This document shows, in pieces, positions 35,786 through 45,164 of a stretch of 64,000 nt of DNA. Positions within the stretch are counted from its first letter, which is position 1, and every line of letters starts with the position of its first letter. The position numbers and the translations under genes were made by a program. Source of the DNA: Alphaproteobacteria bacterium (GTDB taxonomy: Bacteria > Pseudomonadota > Alphaproteobacteria > Sphingomonadales > Emcibacteraceae); NCBI GenBank assembly GCA_020446675.1, contig JAGREE010000013.1, positions 127,721 to 191,720 on the forward strand, written 5' to 3'. The notes beneath the pieces are model-generated. The model did no database searches. It was not told the DNA's origin and was given only the letters and a program-made list of their open reading frames with translations.

Positions 35786-36171
35786 TACCGATCGTCCTTA
35801 TTATAATTTTTAAGAAGCGGAATATTTCTTTCCATAAAATCTTTTGCCTGCTCGCCGCGCATAAAGGCTCCCCAGTCCATAAAGCTTAAATCAAAACATT
35901 GGGCCATTTTGCCAATTAGATAGGGGCTGACGCCATAATGAATCATTTTGAGCCAGTCCCGGCTTCGAACCAGATCCTTTTCAAACTCACTCAAGCCAAA
36001 TTCAGCCATATATTGTTCATAATCTTCCCTGAATTTTTTGCGGTTTTCTTCCTGCTTCAGGCTATAGCAGATAGCATTCATGCGGTAGCCATTCTGGGAA
36101 TGCTCCATGGTGAAGGTTACCGGACCGGGCGGCGTTTTGATATCTTCAACTTTTTTCCACTTTTCGCTCAT
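35785..36171 (-). CDS. ligA: Extradiol dioxygenase small subunit, LigA-type
   Basis: A 128-residue helical protein with FRMN-like YRMNAICYSLKQEENRKKF and the later SRDWLKMIHYGVSPYLIGKMAQCFDLS, the conserved block of LigA that covers the LigB active site. It is needed for activity and substrate fit. It overlaps the HpaB-type gene by 4 bp and ligB by 1 bp. The 44-residue N-terminal part is more variable. Confidence 0.88.
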   Translation of the reverse strand: MSEKWKKVEDIKTPPGPVTFTMEHSQNGYRMNAICYSLKQEENRKKFREDYEQYMAEFGLSEFEKDLVRSRDWLKMIHYGVSPYLIGKMAQCFDLSFMDWGAFMRGEQAKDFMERNIPLLKNYNKDDR

Positions 36172-37610
36172 TTGAGGCTCTTTTCATAGTCATCAAGAAA
36201 GGACCATATCCGACTTTTTCCCGATCCCTTATCGGCATTATTATACATATTTGCCGCCGCGCGAACAGGGTCACCGGAATAATAACGTTCGTAAAGCTGT
36301 TGACGTCCGGCAAAGCTTGAAATTGATGCATCATAAGCAAGGCGGAACAGTTTGGTGCGTGAGCGGCTGTCACCATTGGCTGACTGGAAATATTTTTCAA
36401 CGAAGTCTTTGGTATCGCTGTCAAATTCGGCATAAGACGGCACCGCGACCAGACCACCGGCACCAAGGATGCGGATAATTTCACACATGCGCTGATACAT
36501 ATCGGGATAACGAAGCCGCAAGGCGGCATAAGGTGCAGCATTAGGGGACATAATGCCGTTTACCAGTTTAGCCTCTGCATGGGCGGCGGTAATGACACAG
36601 CGAACCAGTTCAACAGTGGTCATCAGCTCGGCCAGCATATTCTGCACATTGATAAAGCCATCGGTTTTGGTGCTGTCAGCGATCGTAAAGGCAAGATCAC
36701 GGTAAAATTCGGCTTTGGCCAGACTTCTGACTGTTGATTGGTCAAGAATATGGGCGCCAATATTGGTCCGTTTATAAAATTCATTACACATGGTCACGTC
36801 GCCGTGGGTGAATACCCGTTCCCAGGGCACAAGTACATTATCAAAAATAATCATGGCATCGGTTTCATCAAAACGGCCGGAAAGGGGATAATCCATGGGG
36901 TGGCCTTCATTCTGGTGAACGACGGATGGTCGGGAAATATGAATAATACCGGGTGCGTCCGTTTGAATGCCGAAGGCAAATGCATATGGGGCTGCTTCCT
37001 GATTATTCTGGATAATGCCTGATGGGACAACCAGGATTTCATCGGCATAGGCGGACAGGGTGGAAACCATCCTTGCGCCCTGAATGACGATGCCTTTGTC
37101 ATTGGTTTCAACGATTTTTGCTGCCAGATCCTTATCCTGCTGTTCAACCGGTTTTGATCTGTCCACCTGTGGGTTTACCAGCGTATGGGTCATCGATAGA
37201 TCATTATCGCGGACAAATTTATAATAATTTCTGACATTATCGGCAAAGTCGCCAAACTGATCGGCGGCGGCATTCATCGCCATCAGATATACATTCATAT
37301 AATCGGGACTGCGGCCAAATGTTCCGCAGCTGGCATCAGACCATATTTTGAACATTTCTTTTCTTTGGGCCAGTTCCTCTTTCGTCTTGATCATTTTATG
37401 GGAAAGGCCATATCGCTCACCATTTTCCACATAGGTCATTTTATCAATCAGGTCTTCACGGTTCTGAAGATCAAAAATCATGGCCATGGTTTTGGCACCG
37501 CCGGCAAAGCGGGGATCGGTAACCACGTTGGTGATTTTTTCGCCGTCTATTCTTATATCTTTTGGTTTTGATATGGCGTCCAAATATTGTTTTCCGGTCC
37601 GAATGGCCAT
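36168..37610 (-). CDS. hpaB: HpaB-type FAD-dependent phenol monooxygenase, large subunit
   Basis: A 480-residue member of the 4-hydroxyphenylacetate 3-monooxygenase family. N-terminal MAIRTGKQYLDAISKPKDIRIDGE, the acyl-CoA-dehydrogenase-like core with THTLVNPQVDRSKP, DEILVVPSG and FDNVLVPWERVF, and a C-terminal domain with LGAGGLVAVPSYAEFD support this. These enzymes use reduced FAD from a separate reductase to hydroxylate phenols ortho to OH, and some release halide. No HpaC-type reductase gene is in the window. It is the first gene of the operon, with its own promoter. Confidence 0.86.
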   Translation of the reverse strand: MAIRTGKQYLDAISKPKDIRIDGEKITNVVTDPRFAGGAKTMAMIFDLQNREDLIDKMTYVENGERYGLSHKMIKTKEELAQRKEMFKIWSDASCGTFGRSPDYMNVYLMAMNAAADQFGDFADNVRNYYKFVRDNDLSMTHTLVNPQVDRSKPVEQQDKDLAAKIVETNDKGIVIQGARMVSTLSAYADEILVVPSGIIQNNQEAAPYAFAFGIQTDAPGIIHISRPSVVHQNEGHPMDYPLSGRFDETDAMIIFDNVLVPWERVFTHGDVTMCNEFYKRTNIGAHILDQSTVRSLAKAEFYRDLAFTIADSTKTDGFINVQNMLAELMTTVELVRCVITAAHAEAKLVNGIMSPNAAPYAALRLRYPDMYQRMCEIIRILGAGGLVAVPSYAEFDSDTKDFVEKYFQSANGDSRSRTKLFRLAYDASISSFAGRQQLYERYYSGDPVRAAANMYNNADKGSGKSRIWSFLDDYEKSLK

Positions 37611-37640
37611 TTTTTGCTCCAGCTAATATTTTAATAATGT

Positions 37641-37676
37641 CTCATTATATGATACGTTGTTCCGAAAATAAAGATC
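37641..37676 (-). promoter_or_regulatory. hpaB promoter with operator-like element in the spacer
   Basis: On the minus strand: TTTATT (37667-37672), 17 bp, perfect TATAAT (37644-37649), ending 33 bp before the hpaB ATG. The spacer carries GGAACAACGTATCA. A matching element (GGAACA, two bases, GTATCA) occupies the same place in the promoter at 46251-46266. A bound protein here would block RNA polymerase, so it is probably a repressor site, the IclR protein encoded next door being the obvious candidate. Confidence 0.6.
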
Positions 37677-38490
37677 AAAATGGATCAGCAATCCCCGCAT
37701 AGGCATTAGAATTGAAAATCTTTGATATGGTTGCAGCACAGCTTTGCACATGGGCTATCTGCTGCGGATTTGGTGGGTCAGCAATATATTGTACTGATCC
37801 GATAATGCCGACTGTGCCAATCAGCTTTTCATCAGAATCAAAAATGGGGGCGGCAATAGTGCTAAAGCCAAGCATCACTTCCTCAATAGCCGTTTCATAA
37901 AGACGGGTTCTGATCTGATTGAGACGTTTGCGGATTTCGGCGATATCAGTGATGCTTTTTTTGTTATAGGCCTTTAGCGGACCGCCTAGCAGCTGTTCCC
38001 TATGATCTTCTGTGGCATAGGCAAGGACAATGCGTCCCTGTGCCGAAGCAGTGGTTGGTGGCGTAGCACCGGGAACTGCAGAAATCCTCAAGGATGTATC
38101 ACTACTGTTATCCATGCTGGCAATAACCATTGCTTCCCCGCCGGATGGAACAGCCAGTACGGCAGACTGGTTGGTCAAATCACGAAGGCGCGCCATATGC
38201 GGCTCGGCTATGGACTTAAGGTCAAATTGTTCAAATGCCGCCTGACCAAGACGGAACAATTTCCATCCAAGTCTGTATTTTTCTGATGTTTTTTCCTGCT
38301 CAACCACCCCTAAGCTGCGAAGGGTACTAAGATGGCGGTGAATTTTGGCTTTGCTTTCGCCCAGCTGCCGGGCAATTTCCGTAATTCTCATTGGTTCACC
38401 GGCATTGGCCATGGTGTCCAGTAGTTTGAAAGTCACGGCGAGCGAGCGCACCATCGAGCCGTTATCAGCAATATCTTTTTGTTTGTTCAC
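37675..38490 (-). CDS. IclR family transcriptional regulator
   Basis: A 271-residue IclR protein: winged HTH at about 14-75 (MRITEIARQLGESKAKIHRHLSTLRSLGVVEQ) and an effector-binding GAF-like domain with AHRLG-like start LKSIAEPHMARLRDLTNQ, GRIVLAYA and GFSTIAAPIFDSDEKLIGTVGI. IclR members often control aromatic catabolism. It lies directly upstream of the hpaB promoter on the same strand and is divergent from the ThDP enzyme gene, so it probably regulates both sides. Confidence 0.9.
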   Translation of the reverse strand: MNKQKDIADNGSMVRSLAVTFKLLDTMANAGEPMRITEIARQLGESKAKIHRHLSTLRSLGVVEQEKTSEKYRLGWKLFRLGQAAFEQFDLKSIAEPHMARLRDLTNQSAVLAVPSGGEAMVIASMDNSSDTSLRISAVPGATPPTTASAQGRIVLAYATEDHREQLLGGPLKAYNKKSITDIAEIRKRLNQIRTRLYETAIEEVMLGFSTIAAPIFDSDEKLIGTVGIIGSVQYIADPPNPQQIAHVQSCAATISKIFNSNAYAGIADPF

Positions 38491-38588
38491 GCATTATTCT
38501 CCCATAGACTTGTAATTATACACATAATGTTATAATTCTCAAATACTGAAACTATGTATTAAATAATGGAACAAAAAAGGTATTTGTG

Positions 38589-40214
38589 ATGAAGATGACA
38601 GGTGGGCAGGCCATTGTCGACAGTTTAATTGCCAACGGTGTTGATCAGGTGTTCGGGGTACCCGGCGCTCATCTTGATTACAGTTTCAGTGCTATGTATG
38701 ACCGGCGCAATGAAATTAATATCATCCATGCCCGCCATGAACAGGGGGCTGCCTATATGGCTTATGGTTATGCGCAGTCAACAGGAAAGGTCGGGGCCTT
38801 TTTCGTGGTGCCGGGCCCGGGGCTTTTAAATGCCGGTGCGGCGATTGCGACGGGGTATGCCTGTAATACTCCGATGCTTTGTATTTGTGGTCAGATCCCT
38901 TCAAATAAAATTAACGGAAAAACCGGACAGCTTCATGAAATTCGTGATCAGCTTGAGATTGCCGGGAAAATTACCAAAATGGCCCATCGGATTGACCGCC
39001 CGTCTGATACCCCGGCGGCGATGATTCGTGCCTTTGATGCGCTTAGCAGTGGTCGCATCCGTCCGGTTGAAATTGAAATGGCCATGGATATTATGCCGAT
39101 GGTCGAGGATGTTGAAAAGGCTGTTGCCCTAAAAAAACAGTCACCCAAAAAGCCGGATTTGGACAAAATTAAAACAGCGGCAGAAATGCTTAAAAATGCG
39201 CGCCGTCCGGTTATATTTGCCGGTGGTGGAACCATTGATGCGTCGCCGGAAGTTCGCGCACTGAGCAAAGCTCTTGGGGTGCCGATTGTGATGTCGGTTA
39301 ATTCACTGGGGGTGATAGATGCGCGGGATGATTATGCGATGGTTCCGGTTGCCGGGCATTATTTATGGAAAGATGCAGATGTGGTTCTTGGTGTCGGCAG
39401 CCGTATGACACCGCAGATTGATGGCTGGGGGCTTGATGACAATCTGAAAATTATCCGCATGGATATCGATGAAGAGGAAATGAACCGCTTCAGCACGCCT
39501 GATCTTGCTATTCACTGTGATGCGGCAGAGGGGATAAAAGCCCTGAACAGGGAAATGGGAAGTTGCCCGCCCAAATGGTCGGTTGCTGAAATGGATGCGG
39601 TTAAAGCCAAAGTGGCGAAGGAAGTCAATATCATGGCGCCGCAGGTTGCTTATATGAAAGTGATACGGGAAGAGTTGCCGGAAGACGGGCATATTGTCAC
39701 TGACCTTACCCAGGTTGGCTATGCATCGCGGGATGGCTTCCCGGTTTATCATCCGCGCACCTATTTATACCCGAGCTATCAGGGTACGCTGGGTCATTCC
39801 TATGCCACAGGGCTTGGTGTTCAGGTTGCTAATCCGGATAAAAAGGTCGTGACCGTCGCCGGGGACGGTGGTTTTATGTTCAATGTTCAGGAAATGGCCA
39901 CTGCTGTTCAATTCAATATTCCAATGGTTTGTGTGGTCTTTAATGATAACTGTTACGGCAATGTCAAACGTATACAGCAGACCACCCATAAGGGAAGGGT
40001 GATCGCTTCCGATCTTAAAAATCCGGACTTTGTCAAACTTGGGGAAAGCTTCGGTGTAAAATCAAGCCGAACGGATAGTCCCGAAGGGCTAAGGGCAGCG
40101 TTAAAGGAAGGTTTTGCCCATGACGGACCGGTGCTTATTGAGGTTCAGGTAAGGCTGGAAGATACGCCACAGCCATGGCATTTATATTTCCGGGAACGCG
40201 TCCGCGGTAATTAA
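38589..40214 (+). CDS. Thiamine-diphosphate enzyme, acetolactate-synthase-like
   Basis: A 541-residue ThDP enzyme with all three domains: PYR (GVDQVFGVPGAHLDYSF, catalytic Glu in RHEQGAAYMAYGYAQ near residue 51), central Rossmann-like (ARRPVIFAGGGTI) and PP (VAGDGGFMFNVQEMATAVQF...NDNCYGN, the GDG-N metal/ThDP motif). It would decarboxylate a 2-keto acid or join two keto acids. No small regulatory subunit gene is near, so it is not the housekeeping IlvB. ATG 38589 (AAGG 8 bp upstream) is preferred to the adjacent GTG 38586. Confidence 0.85.
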   Translation: MKMTGGQAIVDSLIANGVDQVFGVPGAHLDYSFSAMYDRRNEINIIHARHEQGAAYMAYGYAQSTGKVGAFFVVPGPGLLNAGAAIATGYACNTPMLCICGQIPSNKINGKTGQLHEIRDQLEIAGKITKMAHRIDRPSDTPAAMIRAFDALSSGRIRPVEIEMAMDIMPMVEDVEKAVALKKQSPKKPDLDKIKTAAEMLKNARRPVIFAGGGTIDASPEVRALSKALGVPIVMSVNSLGVIDARDDYAMVPVAGHYLWKDADVVLGVGSRMTPQIDGWGLDDNLKIIRMDIDEEEMNRFSTPDLAIHCDAAEGIKALNREMGSCPPKWSVAEMDAVKAKVAKEVNIMAPQVAYMKVIREELPEDGHIVTDLTQVGYASRDGFPVYHPRTYLYPSYQGTLGHSYATGLGVQVANPDKKVVTVAGDGGFMFNVQEMATAVQFNIPMVCVVFNDNCYGNVKRIQQTTHKGRVIASDLKNPDFVKLGESFGVKSSRTDSPEGLRAALKEGFAHDGPVLIEVQVRLEDTPQPWHLYFRERVRGN

Positions 40215-40300
40215 TATATTAACTACTGACAATTTTATCTATTTGTAACCGGGGTTTAATAAATATTTGCAACTATCCTTTTGGAGATAAAAGGAAAAGA

Positions 40301-41644
40301 GTGAGTGCAAATATGTATTATGAACCAAAAGCCCCATTAAAACTTAGTGAAGTTGGTTATGACCCAAATATAATTCTTCAATTGGTCGGTAAGGGAATGT
40401 ATCTGGAAAATCTGGAAACAGGTGTCCAGATTTCCAATGAAATCAAGCTGCCGACCAATGTGGTCGATCATGCGCTGCAGGTTATGACCAGTCGGAAATT
40501 AATAGAATCGGTCGGGACCATTACCAGCGCTACAGGGGGGATGGGAACTCTCAGATATAGTCTGACTTCGGCCGGCAGAAAATTTGTGCAGGATGCCTTA
40601 AACCAGAATCAGTATTTTGGTCCGGCCCCGGTTTCACTGGAAGCTTACAGCAAACAGGTCAGGGACCAGGCGATTGGTGATGAGCGGGTTTCGCCGGAAG
40701 AAATTGAAGCATCATTTTCTGATATTGTTGTGCCTGATGAATTTACCCGCCGACTTGGACCTGCCGTTAATTCGGGAATGAGCATTCTGATATACGGTCC
40801 TGCCGGTAATGGCAAAACGACCGTTGCCGAGAAAGTTGCTCATATTTATGACACGGTTATTTATATTCCTTATGCGATTGAAGTAAACGGCACGATTATC
40901 AAGGTGTTTGACGCATCCATTCATAACAGCGTTGAGGTTGAAAACCCACCTGAAGAACGCCGCAAACTCTTTCGTGAAATGGTCGATAAACGCTTTGTAC
41001 CCTGCAAGCGCCCGGTCGTGATCACGGGGGGTGAGCTTAATATGGAAATGCTTGATCTTAAATATAATGAGGTCAGCAAATATTATGAAGCCCCTCTCCA
41101 TATTAAAGCACTGAATGGAACCTTTATTATTGATGACTTTGGTCGACAGCAGGTCAGTCCAGAACAGCTTCTGAACCGCTGGATCGTGCCGCTTCAAAGC
41201 CGGATTGATTTTCTGAAACTTCATTCGGGCAAGTCATTTGAACTGCCGTTTGATGAATTGGTGATTTTTTCGACCAACATGGCACCGGATGATCTTATGG
41301 ATCCGGCCTTTTTAAGGCGGATACCTTATAAGCTGGAAACAAAGGATCCGACCCTTGAAGCATTCAGGGCCATTTATGAAGGGGTGGCAAGAAAATCCGG
41401 ACTTGAGCTTACTGAGGATATTTTTCAGTTTACTGTTGACCAGATTGTCAATGTTGCCGGGAAGGCGCTTGCCGCTTATCAGCCCAAATTCATTATTGAT
41501 CAGGTCATAGCCAACTGTAAATATCAGGGGCGTGATCTGACCTTTACAAAGGAATTTGTCGCTGAAGGTCTTGCCAATCTTTATGTTCAGGACAGTGAAT
41601 TTAAAGGTCAGGTCGGCATGACCCCAAGAAAGCAGGTTGCTTAA
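40301..41644 (+). CDS. AAA family ATPase with N-terminal winged-helix region
   Basis: A 447-residue ATPase. Residues about 1-100 look like a winged helix (LPTNVVDHALQVMTSRKLIESVG), then a AAA module with Walker A GPAGNGKTT, a Walker B-like FIIDDFGRQQ and sensor-1/arginine region STNMAPDDLMDPAFLRRIPYK. I recognise it as a widespread stand-alone predicted chaperone-type ATPase of unknown role. The start is GTG with AAGGAAAAGA before it. It lies 86 bp after the ThDP gene on the same strand; a functional link is unproven. Confidence 0.78.
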   Translation: MSANMYYEPKAPLKLSEVGYDPNIILQLVGKGMYLENLETGVQISNEIKLPTNVVDHALQVMTSRKLIESVGTITSATGGMGTLRYSLTSAGRKFVQDALNQNQYFGPAPVSLEAYSKQVRDQAIGDERVSPEEIEASFSDIVVPDEFTRRLGPAVNSGMSILIYGPAGNGKTTVAEKVAHIYDTVIYIPYAIEVNGTIIKVFDASIHNSVEVENPPEERRKLFREMVDKRFVPCKRPVVITGGELNMEMLDLKYNEVSKYYEAPLHIKALNGTFIIDDFGRQQVSPEQLLNRWIVPLQSRIDFLKLHSGKSFELPFDELVIFSTNMAPDDLMDPAFLRRIPYKLETKDPTLEAFRAIYEGVARKSGLELTEDIFQFTVDQIVNVAGKALAAYQPKFIIDQVIANCKYQGRDLTFTKEFVAEGLANLYVQDSEFKGQVGMTPRKQVA

Positions 41645-41647
41645 TTA

Positions 41648-42196
41648 TTATGGCAATTGGGCATATTGTTCCTGGAAACTAAAGAGGGACGATAATGCCC
41701 GGACTGACTGACCATCATTCTGGTATAAGAACCATAGATGAGAATTGTTTAAAAGTTTTTCCTTTAGGTCAAATTTGATGAAACCATTTGGATCGGGGGT
41801 TACTGTTGCCTGACATCCATCTGGATAACAAAAGTCAAAAGGTAGTCTGGTCATTGTCTCCTTATGTGCTTCAAGTGAGAATTCCCCGTCTTTTTCTACG
41901 GTTGACATAAAAGCAAAAAAACCACCATTTTCAACACTTGCCGTTCCGGGATAATAGATCACCATTCGGTCAATATCTTTTGTCTTTCTGTTAATTTCTA
42001 TAAAGACTGAAATGATATCTTCCTCACTCCCTTTGTTATGGTAGACATCTCGTTTGAAAAGGCATGTTTCGTCCTTACAATTCATATCCCACTGTGCAGC
42101 CTTTACAGCATCATCAAGTTTACCTTGATCTATCTGTGCCCCGGAAATTGATGTGAGTGTCAAAAAACTCAAAAAAATGATAATTATATTTTTCAT
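41648..42196 (-). CDS. Exported IalB-like protein
   Basis: A 182-residue protein with a signal peptide (MKNIIIIFLSFLTLTSISGA). Paired cysteines (DMNCKDETCLF; FDFCYPDGCQA) and the C-terminal LSSLFSFQEQY fit the invasion-associated locus B family of periplasmic proteins, whose biochemical role is unknown. The match is to the general pattern only. The long in-frame upstream extension overlaps the ALDH gene and has no support. Its stop is 2 bp past the convergent AAA gene. Confidence 0.6.
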   Translation of the reverse strand: MKNIIIIFLSFLTLTSISGAQIDQGKLDDAVKAAQWDMNCKDETCLFKRDVYHNKGSEEDIISVFIEINRKTKDIDRMVIYYPGTASVENGGFFAFMSTVEKDGEFSLEAHKETMTRLPFDFCYPDGCQATVTPDPNGFIKFDLKEKLLNNSHLWFLYQNDGQSVRALSSLFSFQEQYAQLP

Positions 42197-42218
42197 ATGT
42201 CCCCCAAAAATTAGTGTG

Positions 42219-43715
42219 TCAGTCCAGTTCGAGCCAGGTTGATTTAATATTGGTATATTTTCTAATGGCGTGGAGCGATTTGTCAACACCGATGCCGGAT
42301 TGCTTATAGCCGCCGAAGGGCAGGGCAATATCAATAGAGCTGTAACTGTTAATGGATACACTCCCCGCCTGTAGGTCGCGGGCCGCTTTATGGGCGACGT
42401 TGATGTCACGGGTCCAGATGCCGGCGGTCAGGCCATATGGGCTGTCATTGGCGATGCGAATAGCATCATCAATATCAGTAAAACTGATGGCTACCAGCAC
42501 GGGTCCGAATATTTCCTCGCGGGCGATGGTCATATCATTTCTGACATTTTTGAAAATGGTCGGGTTTACATAATATCCACTGCCGTTTACTTTGGTCGTA
42601 TCACCCCCGAGGACAAGTTCCGCCCCTTCCTCAACGCCCTTTTCAATATAACTGTTTATTTTGTTAAATTGATTGCAGTCAACGATGGCACCCAGGTTCG
42701 TTTTCGGATCAAGCGGATCGCCGGGTACACGCGTTTTGCCGATTTCGGCGACGCGTTCGATAAATTCGTCACGGATTTTTTCCTCCACCAGCAGCCTTGA
42801 AGCAGCGGCACAGATTTCGCCCTGGTTAAAGAATATATTATTGGCGGCGCTCATCGCGGCTTTGTCCATATCCGGGCAATCCGCCATGACAATATTGGGG
42901 TTTTTGCCGCCACATTCCAGCCATACGGCTTTCATATTTGATTGACCGGAATATTCCAGAAATTTTTTGCCAATGGCGGTGGACCCGGTAAAGGTCAAGC
43001 AGTCTATATCATTATGAAGTCCGATGGCGGCACCGGCCTCGGCACCATGGCCGGTGACCACATTAAAGACGCCTTCAGGAAATCCAGCAAGGATGGCCAG
43101 TTCGGCCAGCTTCAAAATGGATTGCGGAGTTTGTTCCGATGGTTTGACAATAACACTGTTCCCGGCGGCGAGAGCAGGGGCAATTTTCCAGCAGGCCATA
43201 AGCAGCGGGAAATTCCATGGCACCACCACACCGACCACGCCCATCGGTTCATGAGTAATGCTGGCACGGACATTATCGGGGGTTGCAATAATTTCATCGG
43301 TCAGCTTGTCAATTGCTTCGCCGTACCATTTTAAGGCGGCAGCAGCAAGATTGATATCCGCCATTCGCGCTTCCATGATCGGTTTGCCGACATTTAGGCA
43401 TTCCATCAGGGCCAGCAGATCGGCATTTTCAATGACCAGTCCGGCAAGCTTTTGCAAAATGACCCCGCGGTCGCGCGGGGCCATCCGTGACCAGTGCCCG
43501 CCATTAAACGCAGCACGGGCCGACTTTACGGCGGCATCCACATCATGACCATCACAGGCGGCAACATGGGCCGTCATTTTTTCCGTCGCCGGATTGATGG
43601 TCTCATAGGTTTTACCGCTTAAGGCATCAACAAATTCACCACCAATGAAGGCTTTCGTCTGATGCCTGAAATCGGTGGCCATTTTCTGCCATGCTGCATA
43701 ATCCGGTAAGGTCAT
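42219..43715 (-). CDS. NAD(P)-dependent aldehyde dehydrogenase
   Basis: A 498-residue ALDH with N169 (PWNFP), KPSEQTP (cofactor), FTGSTAIGK, E267 (WLECGGKNPNI) and nucleophile C302 (NQGEICAAASR). It oxidises an aldehyde to the acid. The subfamily resembles PuuC/betaine-type ALDHs, so an aminoaldehyde is possible; in this cluster a ring-cleavage semialdehyde is another candidate. It lies 1 bp after the aminotransferase gene. Confidence 0.9.
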   Translation of the reverse strand: MTLPDYAAWQKMATDFRHQTKAFIGGEFVDALSGKTYETINPATEKMTAHVAACDGHDVDAAVKSARAAFNGGHWSRMAPRDRGVILQKLAGLVIENADLLALMECLNVGKPIMEARMADINLAAAALKWYGEAIDKLTDEIIATPDNVRASITHEPMGVVGVVVPWNFPLLMACWKIAPALAAGNSVIVKPSEQTPQSILKLAELAILAGFPEGVFNVVTGHGAEAGAAIGLHNDIDCLTFTGSTAIGKKFLEYSGQSNMKAVWLECGGKNPNIVMADCPDMDKAAMSAANNIFFNQGEICAAASRLLVEEKIRDEFIERVAEIGKTRVPGDPLDPKTNLGAIVDCNQFNKINSYIEKGVEEGAELVLGGDTTKVNGSGYYVNPTIFKNVRNDMTIAREEIFGPVLVAISFTDIDDAIRIANDSPYGLTAGIWTRDINVAHKAARDLQAGSVSINSYSSIDIALPFGGYKQSGIGVDKSLHAIRKYTNIKSTWLELD

Positions 43716-43716
43716 A

Positions 43717-44805
43717 TTATTTTTCCATAAAATCTTTCATGGCATTAATAAAGGCTTTGTTTTCATCATCAGTACCAACCGTGATCCGCAAACTGCTGGA
43801 AAGGTTATAGGCACCAAGCGGACCGACCATTATGCCACAATCCTTTAAATGCTGGTCAGCCGCTTTCATCTGATCACGCCCGTCCGGAAAATGAAGCATG
43901 ACAAAATTACAGACGCTTGATGTGACATTAAGACCCATTGCCCGCAGTTCAGAGGTCAGATATTCAATGCCCGCACGGCATTTGTCCCGGGCCTGATCGG
44001 CATAGTCCTGATCAAGGACGGCGGCGGCCCCGGCCGATTGTGCCGGTTTTGAAACGTTAAACCCGCCTTTAAGATGAAGCAGGGTATTGATAATTTCTTC
44101 TGTACTGTATGCCCAGCCAATCCGCAGACCACTAAGGCCATAAAGTTTTGAAAGGGTTCTGGTGACAATGACATTTTCATGTTTATCAACCAGATCGAAC
44201 CCGGCGTCATAGTCCGCTTCATTGGCAAACTCTGCGTAAGCGGCATCAAGCACGAGCAATATATGATCCGGTAAATTCTCTCTTAAGCGGATGATTTCAG
44301 AATAAGGAACATAGGTGCCGGTTGGATTGCCCGGATTATCAAGGAACACCAGCCTTGTTTTATTCGTGACTGCCCCCAGAATATAATCAACATTGACCAC
44401 GAAATCATCATGCTCCACGGGAACCGATTTGGCCCCCTGCATGGCGATGTTAAAACGGTAAACCATAAAGCCATATCTGGGATGGATGACTTCGTCCCCT
44501 TCGCCGATATAGGCGCGGGCGATATAGCTTAAAATCTGCTCCGACCCGGCTGCGCACATAATGCGCGTATTATCAAGATTATATTTTTCCCCCAGTACAT
44601 GTCTTAATTCCGCAGAACTGTAATTGGGGTAACGGTTTAAAATTTTTGCCGTTTCGTGATAGGCCTCAAGCGCTTTCGGACTGGGCGGATAGGGGCTTTC
44701 ATTCAGGGCCAGATTAATTTTAAACTGTGGCGGTTTATTTTCGGCCGGCGGTTGCGGTTGCGCCGGTGAATCCTTGATATAGGCGTTGGGTTTAATTTTT
44801 GTCAT
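43717..44805 (-). CDS. HisC-like PLP aminotransferase
   Basis: A 362-residue fold-type I aminotransferase. It has LALNESPYPPSP, AAGSEQILSYIARAYIGEGDEVIHPRYGF, DNPGNPTGT, the Asp in LVLDAAYAEF and the PLP lysine K220 in RTLSKLYGLSGLRIG. This is the histidinol-phosphate aminotransferase family, which also contains aromatic aminotransferases. With no other his genes nearby it likely acts on a catabolic substrate. It is followed by ALDH and preceded by a cupin gene 2 bp away. Confidence 0.85.
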   Translation of the reverse strand: MTKIKPNAYIKDSPAQPQPPAENKPPQFKINLALNESPYPPSPKALEAYHETAKILNRYPNYSSAELRHVLGEKYNLDNTRIMCAAGSEQILSYIARAYIGEGDEVIHPRYGFMVYRFNIAMQGAKSVPVEHDDFVVNVDYILGAVTNKTRLVFLDNPGNPTGTYVPYSEIIRLRENLPDHILLVLDAAYAEFANEADYDAGFDLVDKHENVIVTRTLSKLYGLSGLRIGWAYSTEEIINTLLHLKGGFNVSKPAQSAGAAAVLDQDYADQARDKCRAGIEYLTSELRAMGLNVTSSVCNFVMLHFPDGRDQMKAADQHLKDCGIMVGPLGAYNLSSSLRITVGTDDENKAFINAMKDFMEK

Positions 44806-44807
44806 AT

Positions 44808-45149
44808 TCAGGATTGCTCAAAAAAATCACTGCGGGCCGGTGAAAACACATCAAGATTTAAGACGTCCTCATCACCGACAACTTCGGCATGATGCATTAC
44901 ATTTGGCGGAACAACAAGAAGCCCACCGGGGCCAAGACGATGTACATCATCACCGACATGGAAATCCACTTCCCCGGCCATGATATAGACAATCTGTTCA
45001 TATTCATGTTTATGGGGGCGCGGTTCATGCTGCGGTTCAAGTTTATGCATGGCAATGGTCGCCCCTTCACCGGTAAAGGCTTTCTGATAGACACCTTCGC
45101 GGATTTTTTTCCAGGGCATTTTTGACCAGTCAACTTTTGGTATTTGCAT
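44808..45149 (-). CDS. Small cupin-domain protein
   Basis: A 113-residue single-domain cupin. Motif 1 is HKHEYEQIVYIMAGEVDFHVG (histidines and glutamate for a metal) and motif 2 is PGGLLVVPPNVMHHAE. It may be an isomerase, a dioxygenase-like enzyme or a ligand-binding accessory of the pathway. It is between the flavoprotein and aminotransferase genes in one operon. Confidence 0.85.
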   Translation of the reverse strand: MQIPKVDWSKMPWKKIREGVYQKAFTGEGATIAMHKLEPQHEPRPHKHEYEQIVYIMAGEVDFHVGDDVHRLGPGGLLVVPPNVMHHAEVVGDEDVLNLDVFSPARSDFFEQS

Positions 45150-45164
45150 GATTATTCCTTATCT

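Noticed and set aside
41648..42409. Long 253-residue form of the IalB-like protein
   Set aside because: The first 71 codons overlap the ALDH gene antisense-free region and lack protein-like features, while ATG 42196 begins at a clear signal peptide.
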